64,000 nucleotides of DNA from Phialocephala subalpina (GCA_900073065.1 FJOG01000005.1:1613741-1677740), one strand, 5' to 3'. Positions 46,721 to 57,762 are shown, numbered from the stretch's first letter. Program-made: numbers and translations. The notes: generated from the sequence alone by a model not told the origin.

Positions 46721-46942
46721 CTCGGTGCTCTGCTGTCGTCGTTGAAGTGAGGTCTGATTTGAATGGCGGGGCAGATCTTAGCGTCGTTATGAGGGCGGTG
46801 TATTCCGGCAGAATCGCAAAATGTTCCTTCTAATTTTCGAACTTCAGAGGGTCTTCTGGCTGTTTGTCACCGCCGACAGAGACCGTCGACAGAGACCATC
46901 GACAGAGACCATCGACAGGTTGTTCAGGAGCTTCAAGTCAAA
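46721..46942. promoter_or_regulatory. Shared HIS6-FAF1 promoter with short tandem repeats
   Basis: 222 bp separates the two divergent start codons. At about 46871-46918 a 13-bp unit close to CGACAGAGACCAT repeats about three and a half times, directly upstream of FAF1. The repeats could be protein binding sites or just a minisatellite in the leader. Confidence 0.55.
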
Positions 46943-47848
46943 ATGGCGCCAACTCTAGGAAAACGCAAGCGGGAAGGAGCAGACATATCGAAGAAAACGA
47001 GAAAGGCATCCAGCGAAGGACCAGAGTCTGCGGCGCTTAACGCACAAGAAATATTCCGACGGCATTTCGAAACACAATTCAAACCTCTCCCCGTCATCCA
47101 CAAGTCCACGAAGATTGTGGACGTAGCTCCCGAGGACGATTTAGAGGAAGAGTCGGACTGGGGTGGCATATCAGAAGGCGAGGAAGATAGGGTGCAGGTG
47201 GTGGAGCATACGGATACGCACTCACGAATAGCGGCCATGTCGAAGGAGGAATTGAAAGCATTCATGGTATTTATTCTGGTTACGATGTTGGGTATTTACT
47301 AACCTTCGTAGAGTTCTAAACCTCCAAAACCCACTACTGAGCCTTCTCTACTACGTGGAAATCCCGATACGAATGAAGACGATGATCCTTCTGAAGCAGC
47401 CAATTTGAAGAAGGACTTAGCATTGCAGCGACTTCTTGCCGAATCACACCTCCTCGAGCCTTCGAAGAACCCTACACTTAGTGGTAACAACCGGCATAAG
47501 GCAACAGACCTACGATTGCAAGCATTGGGGTCAAAGACATCGATACTGAAGCAAGAGAAAATGCCTATGTCACACAGGAGAGGAATTATTGCTAAGCAGA
47601 CTGAGAAAGAAGACAAGAGGCGGAGAGAAGCAAGAGAAAATGGAATCATCTTGGAGAAAGCCAAAATGAAGAAGAGTAGCGAGGGGAAGAGAGACAGAGG
47701 CGTCGGTGCTCCCGGAGTTGGAAAGTTTAGTGGTGGGACATTGAAGCTAAGCAAGAAGGACATCTTCGAGATTGAAGGGCCAAAACGGAGCTCGAGTGGA
47801 CGTGGTGGGAGAGGAGCTGGACGAGGCAGAGGAAAGCGTGGTCGATGA
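46943..47848 (+). CDS. FAF1: Faf1-like 40S ribosome biogenesis protein
   Basis: Exons 46943-47266 and 47312-47848 around a 45-bp GT-AG intron with a TACTAAC branch site give 286 residues. The start MAPTLGKRKREGADISKKTR is basic. The conserved C-terminal block reads PMSHRRGIIAKQTEKEDKRR, then ENGIILEKAKMKK, then GVGAPGVGKFSGGTLKLSKK, which matches the yeast Faf1/DUF4602 family needed for early pre-18S rRNA processing in the nucleolus. The tail (GRGGRGAGRGRGKRGR) is an RGG-like RNA-binding end. A housekeeping gene embedded in the coiled-coil array. Confidence 0.85.
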
Positions 47849-48291
47849 GTGGTCTATGAGTGGTCTCGGCCACATACTGTAATCAATGCTGAGCAATGGC
47901 CGCGAGAAGGTGTGGAACAAGGACTCGGTCAATAAAAGACTGCAGGATCTTGCGAATCGGTCAGACACGGGAAGTGATGGCGAGGAAGGGACGGATTCCC
48001 AGACTAAGTCTAACCGTCGTGCTTTCATAGGTCGTATGTCGCGACAGACGGCTGAGGAATCTCGTCAGAACTACGGAGTACCCGGAACACAAAGCTAGGA
48101 GAAATTAGGGATCTGATCAATCATGCTGCTGCTAGAGTTACCAAGCGTTCTTGTTTTGGCCTAGGCGCTGATCCATTCGCGCCCCTTATCTATCTGTGTC
48201 ACCACTGGCAACGGTATCGTGCCAGTTGCTCTTCACGGCTACATTGATGGTTCAGCTTTGCACATGCAGACTTCAACAGCAATACGTCCTA
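47849..48291. other. Intergenic region
   Basis: No convincing gene; 3' flank of FAF1 leading into the tandem duplication. Confidence 0.4.
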
Positions 48292-48791
48292 CAGATGAAC
48301 ATGCATACAGTCCCAGTTGGATCGAGCACCGGACGTTCTGCTTCAAAATCCCTCTTTCTGTTATGCTCGATATGTCCACAGTCTCACCCAAATTCGCACT
48401 TCGAGAAGCAGCCTCCTTCAGAACAACATTCTCTCAACACCCTCAAAGTAAGCTTTAGGACGTTATCTACTCATAGCGAGAGAGGTCTCTGTCCTTCAGC
48501 TTCCACGCGCCATTTCGACCTTTATATTTCTGCACTGTCCTCAGATGAACATGCATACAGTCCCAGTTGGATCGAGCACCGGACGTTCTGCTTCAAAATC
48601 CCTCTTTCTGTTATGCTCGATATGTCCACAGTCTCACCCAAATTCGCACTTCGAGAAGCAGCCTCCTTCAGAACAACATTCTCTCAACACCCTCAAAGTA
48701 AGCTTTAGGACGTTATCTACTCATAGCGAGAGAGGTCTCTGTCCTTCAGCTTCCACGCGCCATTTCGACCTTTATATTTCTGCACTGTCCT
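48292..48791 (+). repeat. Perfect 250-bp tandem duplication
   Basis: 48292-48541 and 48542-48791 are identical wherever I compared them, head to tail with a period of exactly 250 bp. The second copy runs into the 3' end of array member 8, and its junction decides where that frame ends. The lack of differences suggests a recent event. Confidence 0.9.
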
Positions 48792-49384
48792 CTGATCAGG
48801 ATTGTGCGCCACCGGCCGTCGAGCGACGATCCGTACAAGTCGTGGAACACCTTCATGTATGTACGCTCAAATTCGGTGGTTCCTTCATCTTGGCTAGCAG
48901 CTGCTTCTGATGACTTCATGTAGCCCAGCTTGAACATAGCAATATCCGCGAAGAAATCCCCACGATGTGCCGCGTGATTGCCCGCCTCAATTATGAATTC
49001 GATTGCATCTCCATGGCCACGTTGACACTTTGCTCTCTCGAACAATCGACGCCGGATAAGTACAGCGCACTCAACCAGAGGCTCCTGAAGCTTGACTCTC
49101 TCCTTCAATTCCGAATTCTCTGACTTGAGTTGAGTCATCTTCTCCGTCAACTGTTTTCTTTCTTCTTCGAACTTCGGGACCTGGGATTGCGATATGGTGT
49201 GCTCCCGCTTTAACTTCTCATTTTCTTCTCTCAGACTTGTGTTCATGCCGACCAATTTGCCGTTTCTCGACTTCAGCCGATCGTTCTCCTTCTTGAGAGA
49301 CGCGTTCTCTTCGATCAGGTTCTGTGTGATTTGGCTAATCTGGACCTGTAGAGAGGAAAGGTGCTGTTGTCTTGTGTCGATCAT
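48746..49384 (-). CDS. Coiled-coil array member 8 (short)
   Basis: A 212-codon frame starting MIDTRQQHLSSLQVQISQIT at 49384, with a coiled coil over residues about 8-95 and the array domain PLVECAVLIRRRLFERAK, IIEAGNHAAHRGDFFADIAM and FHDLYG. The last about 25 residues after LYGSS come from the 250-bp tandem duplication and look unrelated to the other members, so the original C-terminus may have been lost. A 5' leader intron is likely (donor near 49568, acceptor before 49417). Domain motifs are well preserved. Shortest member; could be functional or 3'-truncated. Confidence 0.7.
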   Translation of the reverse strand: MIDTRQQHLSSLQVQISQITQNLIEENASLKKENDRLKSRNGKLVGMNTSLREENEKLKREHTISQSQVPKFEEERKQLTEKMTQLKSENSELKERVKLQEPLVECAVLIRRRLFERAKCQRGHGDAIEFIIEAGNHAAHRGDFFADIAMFKLGYMKSSEAAASQDEGTTEFERTYMKVFHDLYGSSLDGRWRTILIRGQCRNIKVEMARGS

Positions 49385-49416
49385 CTTGGCTTTTGCTATC
49401 GCGTCAATGCACTGTG

Positions 49417-50034
49417 AGGTGGGAACCGTGGATAGATTGGATGCCGTCCGTTGCGGGCAGCGCGTCTCTACTTTTCAGAACGTAAGTGGGAAGGGATAGA
49501 GGTGATCTCTCCTGCCCATGCGTGTTAGATGTGCAATGTCCCAGCTGTAAACCCAACAACTACTTACCTGTCAAAGTCCGTGTTGCCTTTGAAGGTCTTA
49601 CTCGTCGAGGGGGTTGTGGAGAGCGTGCTATGTCAAGGTCGCGTCCGAAGTTAACGTTGAGATTGTAGCTGAGAAGGGTTTGAACTCCGAGGTACGAAGC
49701 TGGCTTCTCGTCTACTACTTCAAGGGAACTCAATCGCCTTCAATACTCCAGTTGAGGCTCGGAGACCAGTTTTACCGAAAGCTTCAAGCCATGCTAGCCT
49801 GCATAAAATCTTTCGACTCGAATTCCTTTCGATCTCAACGAGCTTCCTCTTCCACACCACCCCAACCACGACTCCATCAAGCTTTTCCGCCTCTACAATA
49901 CTGATTGCTCCACCTTTTCTAGTCAACTAAGTTCCACCAAGCTTGTCAAAGGCTTTGACGTTGCAAAGCCAATTGCCCTCGACTTCAAATCCAGATAAAC
50001 AATTCCAACACGCTCCCTCGCCATCACCATCAAC
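49417..50034. other. Divergent intergenic region between array members 8 and 9
   Basis: Orientation switches here: members 1-8 are on the minus strand, 9 and 10 on the plus strand. The interval holds the likely leader of member 8 and the promoter of member 9. No further gene. Confidence 0.4.
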
Positions 50035-51146
50035 ATGCGGAAGTTTCTTCAAAACACCCTCACCATGTTGAATTTGGAGCCCGAGTCTCCGAACCTTGTC
50101 GAGGTATGTGGAGTTTGTTGACGCTCATTGTTAGGTATTGTTCTGGGTTCCGCTGACCTAAAATCCATCGGGACGTAGAAATCAATACTACCCAAGACTC
50201 GACACCTATCTCAATCGCTGCCAGAGCTACTGATCTCGACAATGATGGACCAGAGAGAAATAACGACGACAAGGATGCCGAGATCAAGAAGCTGTTAGCT
50301 TTGCTTGCCCAAGCCAATACCAAGCTTTCTAGTGCACAGGAAAACATTGATGCTCTTGAGAAGACATCGCAAGGCTTGAAGTCCAAAGTTCAGGCCCAAG
50401 GTGCTGAACTTGTGGCGAGGGTAATAGAGATCTCGATCGTCAACGAACAATGCGCTGTCCTGGAGACGAGATTAGAGGATCTGGGAATTGAGATTAAGAA
50501 TATGCGAGCTCAAGCTGCCAAGTTGCAACTTGCGCTTTCAACTGCTCATCAACAAATTTCCCTTTTGCATCTGCTCACCGAGGCTACTGTTGCAACTCGC
50601 TCCAGGTTGTTCTTGTGTAATAAGAGAACCCGGGAAGGATTCCATTCCGTGAGTTGTGCTGAAGACGAAGCAATTAGACAAGGAAACATTATCGGACATG
50701 ATGGGCACTGGAAGCTGGACGTTGTCCTCGCAAGAATGGGGAAATTCTCTCCGGAGGTTATGGATCGTTTCAAGGGATTCTATGGGGTCGCTGCGGACGC
50801 CGACATTCGTGCTCCATTGGCTATTGAGGTCCTGCAAATGAATGCGAAGATGGTCTCTTGCCTTGCTGGTACAGCACGCTCACATAACCAAGCCAACAAC
50901 AACGACAACGACAACAACCAACCAACCAAGCCCAAGAACGACGACGACATATTCCACGAAAAGTTCCACGAATTCGGACGTATCCACAATCGCTTGCAAA
51001 AGGAACATGGGAATGACTACGAAGGATTCAACCGAGCTCTCGAGGCCAATGCTCAAGTCAAGAGCCATGTTGCTGTCATGAGACTAATTTCGGGTGCCAC
51101 GTCGAGGAAGCACCATGAATACCTCTTCAACCGCCAGTCGGAGTAA
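50035..51146 (+). CDS. Coiled-coil array member 9 (5' splice phase unresolved)
   Basis: The probable start is ATG 50035 (MRKFLQNTLTMLNLEPESPN), followed by a GT-AG intron at 50104-50178. Joining these boundaries leaves the main exon one base out of frame; the exon itself is open through 51146 (INTTQDSTPISIAARATDLD onward). Coiled coil about 50285-50580. The domain is divergent but in place: TVATRSRLFLCNKR, AIRQGNIIGHDGHWKLDVVL and FKGFYG. After it comes an Asn/Asp-rich run (NNNDNDNN) from an AAC/GAC microsatellite at about 50896-50925, then FHEKFHEFGRIHNRLQKEH. The C-terminus is intact. The phase conflict may be another one-base deletion. Confidence 0.65.
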
Positions 51147-52834
51147 TCGATGTATATATAATGGCTGTGTCTATTTCCTTTGCAGTCCTGGTTCGGGTAA
51201 GTTGAACGACAGTGTCTTGCAAATTGAAAAAATTCTAACGTGGTGCCAGGGGTGTCTTTGGGGAGGAAGCTGATGGTGTTCTATGCGGTTGGGTGACCCC
51301 AACATGAGCATTTGTGAGTGGGTGAGTGAATAGCTGGGTTGTCGAGGCACTTGGGTTAGCTCAAGTTGCAATTCGATGAAAGGAGCATACATTGTCACAA
51401 TGTCTCCACACGGCTTAATTTTTTTCTTTTCTGTTCATACCCGATCAGACACATCTGTCCACCGACTTAATTAAAGAAAATGCAAGAATACTACAGTTGA
51501 ATAATCGCTATATTGCAAGCTCTTCTAGTGGCATGTACGAATAGCCACCTCGAACCCGCAGCCCACTTCAAACAAGCAATCCCTCTTCAAGTACCTCTCT
51601 GTGCCCTACATTCGAGCTGGCTTTGGTTGGAGTCGTGTCTCGCCAGCTCAACGTTTTCCCCAATACCACACTAACGACATCTTAAATTAAGTTTTCTCGA
51701 CGCGTCTCTGAAGTTCTCAACAACTTCGAACATTGTACTTCAACATAACAGATACGAGATTCTAACATCAGAAAAGACCAGGGAAGCCCTTGAGATGAAG
51801 CTTTATCTCGGCTTGCAAACCTGAGCAAGCATCTATCCGAACTAGAAGCAGGTATCACAGGGATCATTGGTGGCGTTTCGGAGCAAGAAGAGTATGAACT
51901 TGCCCTCATGCAGCCAAGGATCAGCTAGTTTCGTGTCCTTACATTCATGCATGATCTATATCTTATCTTCAGAAATCGATCATCCAGAAACACAATCTAT
52001 GATGTAGTTGGCAGATGACAGTCCCAGTGCACAAGTCAGAAGGCTCAAGTATATCTGCGAACAATTAGGCATGAACTTAAAAGTCCAAGACAGATCTGAC
52101 GCGAACGCGGAAAATCTGGTGTCGAGAATGAACGACTCGAGTTAGAGCGTTCTCGACTTGGGACTGAGGCGTCCAAAGGACTGGCGATGATAGAGAACAC
52201 ATAGAATCAATTGAATATTTACACCTCTCCAGTGCTTGCTCTACGAAGGAGATGAAGTGCAAGAGTCTACTTTTCACTTTCGCAAATCGGTCAGACTTGA
52301 CTGTCGTTAGCGGACCATACGAAGCAAAGTCGAGAATGGTGACATGCCAATATACCAGTAACCTTTAACAGGACCAAGGGTAGCTACAATAAGAGATCAG
52401 TTGCCCGAAACATCTTCTTCAAGTACTCCTGTACAGGGTCCCATCCTCGCATGCTTGCTTGGGCTTGATCAAAAGCTGTGCTCGACTACCGTAGCATTGC
52501 ATGTTCAGTAAAGCAACATGGGCTTAGCTAATGATCGTACTTGCTGGGATATTATGAGCTCAAGAAGGCCGAATTGGGCTGGGAAAATGAGAAACCTACT
52601 CAAGTGCAATCTCGTTACACTAATAGAGCCATTTCAAAATTCTAACCTCACCTTCGTGTGTTTCTCAAAACTTCACCTTTAAACCTTTTCACTTTGCTAA
52701 ACTTTAAGCGAGAAACTTGTGAACTGACGACCTCTCGTCTTCTTCTTTCCTTTCTTTCTTTTCCACCTTCTCTCCATCTTTCTTTCTTTTACACAACACA
52801 ATCCTCTCTCGAGCAAAGCTTGAGAGTCCCTCGC
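51147..52834. other. 1.7-kb region with a possible gene relic
   Basis: Mostly non-coding. Around 51797-51929 the plus strand reads ALSRLANLSKHLSELEAGIT and SEQEEYELALMQPRIS before a stop: helical, charged sequence resembling the array coils. No domain motif follows, so this is at most a relic of another copy. The last about 180 bp is the pyrimidine-rich leader of member 10. Confidence 0.3.
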
Positions 52835-54592
52835 ATGACTACAATGGCCGCAACGAAGAGCAAAGAAGAGCTTCAAGCTGAGATTGGAGCTCAGGAAGGA
52901 CAACTTTTGGCTTCCGTCACAGAGTTGGTCAAGATCGATAGCGCTTTTGCGGAAACTAAGATCATCCAACGCTTCGATGATTCTCTTTCAAAGCACAACG
53001 ATCAGGTTGCTGAGGAAAAGAAGGTAAGATCTCGATCTGACTTCCTCCTCTCTTCTCTGACAACCCTTACTGACATTTAAAAGCAACGCGATGCTAAGAA
53101 GGTGGCCGATTTGGAGATTATGGGCAGTGATGCTGAGTCGGAGGATGAGTACAGTATGCAGAAGGCAGCTCAGCTTGCTGATATTGCTTGGCGCGAGAAG
53201 TGGGCTCTTCGCAGAGAGAAGAAGATCGCCGAAGCCGTAAAGGTCGCGCTGAAGGAAAAGAGAGATAAGGTTAAGAATGTGATGGTGAGTGAGCCTTCTT
53301 AAACACTCACATCACTGTCATGCTAACATTGTGAAGGCTGGTGCATCCAAACTCTTTGCTGTCCTCAATTCCGAAATTGGTGGCGATGAATCTGGAGAGC
53401 CGAAGCCCGATACCTCCGTTAATGCTACTCCCAAGCCGAGACTGCCAATCATGGCCAGCAGGCCGATTCTATCGAGGTTGTTGAGACTTCCACCAAGTTG
53501 TCGACTGCACAGCAGGAGCTCACCAAAGCCATCACCGAGACCGAAAAATACAAGAAGGAATGCCAGAAGCTCAAGAAGGATCTCACGAATCATAAGACAC
53601 AAGTCAAGGCAGCATTTGACGGTGATGGTCCCGCAAAAGTTGATGATGAGAAGAAGGCGCATCCTATGACTCCAGCAGACATCATCGCAAGCAAGCTGAA
53701 GGAAGCCTACTTTCCCGAGCAGCTTCTCTCAATCTCCCAAGTCTTCTCAGTACTTCAGTCTCTCAAGCCAGAAGACGCTGCTCTGGCATTCTGTCTCCGA
53801 GAGATTGCCAAGCACCAGGGTCGGTTAGTTGAGGTAGTCTATAAGGACAAGACTCGCAAGGAGCAGGTCAAGAAGCTGAAGGAACAGAATAAGGGGTTAA
53901 AGGAAGAGGTCAAGGATCTTGAGGAGGAGGTGGAGGAGCTGAAGGAAGATACCAAGGAACACGCCAACACAAAGGTTTCTCTCGACGCTGCGAAGAAGGA
54001 GGCTGCTAAATTTGAGCTCGTTGCCATCGGATTGAAGCAGGAGCTTCTCAACAAGGATCCTCTCTTCAAGGTTGGTGTCACTGTCCGAGTTGGTTTCATG
54101 GAGGCCGTCAAACGAACCTGGGTCAATGGAGACTTGATGATTGTCAGAGGAGATCCGGACAAGGATATCATCATCGCTAAGAACGATGCTGTCCATCGCG
54201 CCAACTTCCTCGCTGATAAATCATTGTTCACCCTCGGGATCTTGAAGCACCAAGGAGAGATGGACGACTTCAAATATGTCTACAAGGTCAGCAATAGAGA
54301 TGAAGCAAGTGGCAGACCTCTGATAATCCACAACTTGTGGGGATCCATGGTTGCTTGTTACTTCAAGACCGCCCATACCCACGACAAAGTTAAAGACGAC
54401 AACTTCGAGAAGCTGTACAATGACTGCCGGGGCCTCTTTGAAAAATATCGAAAGGAGATTCCAGGTGCGGAGGCAACCAAGAAATTCGCAAGCTGTTCTA
54501 CAGTCGGTGGAAAGATCGCTGTCATGGAAGGCATTCTTGCGGACACTATTAAGAAGGAGCAGAAGCGCCTGCGGGGTGGCCAGCAGTACTAG
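52835..54592 (+). CDS. Coiled-coil array member 10 (one apparent frame slip)
   Basis: Exons 52835-53023 (MTTMAATKSKEELQAEIGAQ), 53084-53284 and 53337-54592; introns of 60 and 52 bp are GT-AG, the second with a GCTAACA branch site, and phases agree. In exon 3 the frame must move one base near 53430-53480 to pass from NATPKP to TANHGQQADSIEVVE. An alternative is a 107-bp intron with a weak GTCCTC donor. The rest is a long coiled coil (53500-54030) and the domain: PLFKVGVTVRVGFMEAVK, IIAKNDAVHRANFLADKSLF and FKYVYK, then a 115-residue tail ending RLRGGQQY. This is the right-hand end of the array. Confidence 0.7.
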
Positions 54593-55365
54593 ATCTGATA
54601 CAGATGAACGAGGGGTTCTGAACAGATCTGAACAGCGGAGATTGGGTCTTGCAGTCTCGACGTCTTTAAAGACTCTATTCATTCGGAAGGTTCGGTAGTT
54701 AAACATGGGCATTCTAAGGCCAGAAAAACTCCGGTTTGACGTGGGAGACTATCCTTCATAGCAGTCGAGTGCGACTTCTGCTCTCTGCAATCATAGCAGA
54801 CAAGAATGAACGCATTCTCCAGCTTCGAGGACTTGCTGTCCGTGAGACCATGAAACGTGCTTCACCTCATCTCATCACCCCACTTCCCCTTTCATGATTC
54901 AGCTATTGTCTTGGCATCTACCCCTCCTGAATACTAAGTACGCCCTCGAACAACGTGCTCGTCTGCTAAACTCCGTATGACTTGTGATAGACTATCAAAA
55001 GGATGGTGTATGTAGGCTTCGGTTATTAGGAGTGACGTGGTGGGTGTGGAGACCCAATCAACAAGCACTGAACAACTTCAGGAACCCAAGACCTTCCTTC
55101 TTACCTCTGTCCACACAACACTTCCCGGGTCTTCGACCGTCACTCTCCTGGAGTGTGTGTGAGGATCTCTACTGGTAATTTCTAGTGTATGTTGAAGTGA
55201 CTTCCACCGAATCGTCTGGAAAGTATCGACTCGGTCAGAGAACTTAACCAGGGCAGAAGTTTCGAGACGAGGAGGAATTGGGGTAGTTTGCGGCAGTTTT
55301 CGCACATCGTAGTCACAGAACCCGAATAGCGTTCTACCCTCACATCTTCACTTTGCATGCGTACA
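54593..55365. other. Intergenic region between member 10 and the aquaporin gene
   Basis: Two convergent genes end on either side. No feature seen. Confidence 0.4.
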
Positions 55366-56490
55366 TTACATTTGTCCCTGCCAGGGAGGAACAATGAAAT
55401 ACAGCACAGCATGCAAACAACTCGCAGCAACCGGTGCAACCCTATAAACAAACACATCAGTTTTGTCCTCTCTCTCGATCAAGATAAACGTCTAATGAAC
55501 CTACCAATGAATCCAATGCCACCCCGGAAATCGACTCCCAACAAATGCCCCAAAGCACCTGGCAGGATTAATACCTGCCCCTCCATACCCATACCTCGCA
55601 AACGCACTCCCAAACGCCAGCACGCCTAGCACCATGCCCACAAGAAACGGACCCAGGGATGGTCCAATCGTTTGTTTTTGTCGAGGGTCCAGACCTACTC
55701 CGAAGGCTAGGAGGATACCGATGAGACAAAACATCCATTCTATCACAAACGCATTGCTGACTGGTACTACGTCAGAGTAAAGCCAGCACCCTCCGACTTT
55801 GAAATCTCGAGTGCCGTACGAGGCGCGAGCGAGAAGACCTGCGAGTGCACCGCCAGCAGTCTGGAATGAGACGTAGAGGATCATTCGAGGAAGAGAACAG
55901 AGACGGACGCAGAATGTTGCGATGGTGATGGTGGGGTTGAAATGAGCTCCGGACACGGCACCGAAGGAAAATGTGAAGAGTGTTAGGATGATCCAGTTTG
56001 TGATGCCGCCGACGACAGGACCGATGAATGCGGCGTTGTCGAAGGGGCCGAGGAGGGGGGTTGGTGGGAGGGGAATGGTGGACGGGGAGATGCCGATGTA
56101 GATTGTTATGTAGATGAGCATCATTGAGGCTATGAGAGATCAATAAAATATTCTATCAGAGGTTCGAATGATTTAGTCGAATAAAGAAATCAGAATGCAC
56201 TTACCCATACCCTCAGCCAAAGCAGCCTTCCACAAACCCAAATCCTTGAAAGCATTCAGATCAAGCTGCTCTCTCAAGGTCATGTAAGGAGCAGCGTCAG
56301 GCGTGGCTTTGAGGACCGAGGCATTGGCTGGATCATTTCGGTCGAGAACAAAGCCTTGATTGCCTCCCAGACGACCGATGAATGGATGCGAGTTGGTTCG
56401 AGCTAGATGTGAAGGGTAGGCGGAGTTGGGAGAATTGGTATTGTTTTTCTCAACATCCTGGGAGCGTCCCATGGCAATTCTGGATGTCAT
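55366..56490 (-). CDS. Aquaporin / MIP-family channel
   Basis: Exons 56205-56490, 55505-56129 and 55366-55441; introns of 75 and 63 bp are GT-AG with matching phases, giving 328 residues. Start MTSRIAMGRSQDVEKNNTNS. A soluble N-terminus of about 80 residues precedes the membrane part. The two half-helix motifs are GAHFNPTITIA (NPT instead of NPA) and GAGINPARCFGAF (normal NPA). Six hydrophobic segments can be followed, including MMLIYITIYIGI and FVIEWMFCLIGILLAF. It forms a plasma- or inner-membrane pore for water or small uncharged solutes. NPT in the first box occurs in some fungal aquaporins. The last exon supplies the C-terminal helix (LHAVLYFIVPPWQ). Confidence 0.9.
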
Positions 56491-56991
56491 TTTGAACTCG
56501 GGGTATGGGTGGGAGGAGTGAAGTATTGAGAGTTTGAAAGATGATGGCCGTAAGACGTAGAAGGAGAGGCACTCGATGTGACTTCGGTCAACCGCAACGT
56601 GCGATAGAGACAATGGGTTTGGTGGGATTGAAAACAAAGGGAAGCAAAGACGAAGAACGTCAAAACGCGAATGAGGGATGACATGCAAGCAATTAGCCCA
56701 TCCTTACTCATCCCGCTCGTGCTCCGCTGGAGACGACGGAGGGGGATAGTCACCTGACTAATCTCCGCAGGAGTGACTTGATAAGCTTTCACATGGCGAA
56801 TGAGAGAGCTCGAAGTGAAGGAAGTTCAAGCTTTGCGGGAGGAAAAATGGAACAAGAAACAATTGGTCAATCACCTGGGTCCTTTTCGGTCTCCTGCTGA
56901 GTAATTTTCCTTGCATGAATTAGCCTCAACTCGGTCCCGCTAGGAAGCTCGCATCCCGCATCAGCTTTGATAACTCCGTCCCATGTCCACC
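56491..56991. other. Upstream region of the aquaporin gene
   Basis: Leader and promoter; the upstream in-frame codons to 56688 are not conserved-looking. No other gene. Confidence 0.4.
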
Positions 56992-57762
56992 TCATGCTGA
57001 TTTATGGGGTCCATAACGAACATGTGCTTTCATATTATCCTCTCTGCAGAATGACTTTCCAGTCCCTGAAGCCTTCGAATACTTGCATTTAGCATTAAGA
57101 CAGTAAAACGCTTTCGTAGGCAAATGCGCGCTCTCGACATGGCATTTGAGGTGTATCTTCCTGGAAAAGGTTTCTGAGCAGCAAGAGCATTGGTTGCGTC
57201 TGTTCTGGTGTCTTGGGCGCCTGTTCGATGTCAGTATGAAGTTGTGAAAGAGTATTTTTACATGAATGCTTGCCTCAGTTCTCCATGCGACAAGAATCTG
57301 TTGCCATAATCTATCACAGAGCATGGGAGTACAGCAGTGGGAGGAGGTTGTCCGAGGTTCGGCGATTTTGAGATGGGAGCTGGCTGTCAGGCTTCTAGAT
57401 ATCGGTTTGGAGATACTTCGTTTTGGTCCAACGTCTCTGATCCTCTCTCATCAACATTGGAAGTTTCTAGTCCCCATGGTGTAGGCGTTGTGAAGGGGCA
57501 CATGGGGATCGGGATGTACCATGGGTTCGCTCAAATCCATAGGAGTCTGATCATGAGTTGCTTCCTTTAGTAGTGTCTCGTGTTCTTTGCGCCGTCCATG
57601 ATGATTTAGTTCCCTGAAGGTCATGGAATTTGCGTCATCCCCCTTCACAATTCTTTTTGCAGGGCGATGCAGACAGCACAGGTGGGGTGAAGAGCAGACG
57701 TCCATGTTCGGAAAGGGTTTGGAAATTCCGGAAATCAAAGTGTCAGTTTGACAGAACAGCAT
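56992..57762 (-). CDS. Small C2H2 zinc-finger protein
   Basis: The 3' exon (56992-57220, after a CATCGAACAG acceptor) encodes RPRHQNRRNQ, then a C-x2-C-x12-H-x4-H finger (CSCCSETFSRKIHLKCHVES), then a second, irregular finger (YCLNAKCKYSKASGTGKSF to MKAHVRYGPH). The frame ends at 56992. An upstream frame from ATG 57762 (MLFCQTDTLISGISKPFPNM) may be the 5' exon, but the donor is not settled. The layout of one classic finger plus a long-loop finger is common in short fungal C2H2 proteins of unknown targets. It may bind DNA. Confidence 0.45.

Noticed and set aside
48196..48910. Plus-strand proteins repeating DEHAYSPSWIEH
   Set aside because: They are translations of the 250-bp tandem duplication. 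The repeated peptide reflects the DNA repeat, and the opposite strand carries the recognisable gene.
32558..54592. Programmed ribosomal frameshifting in the array genes
   Set aside because: No X-XXY-YYZ slippery heptamer was seen at the slip points, and the sites are at different places in each gene. Deletion or sequence error is simpler.
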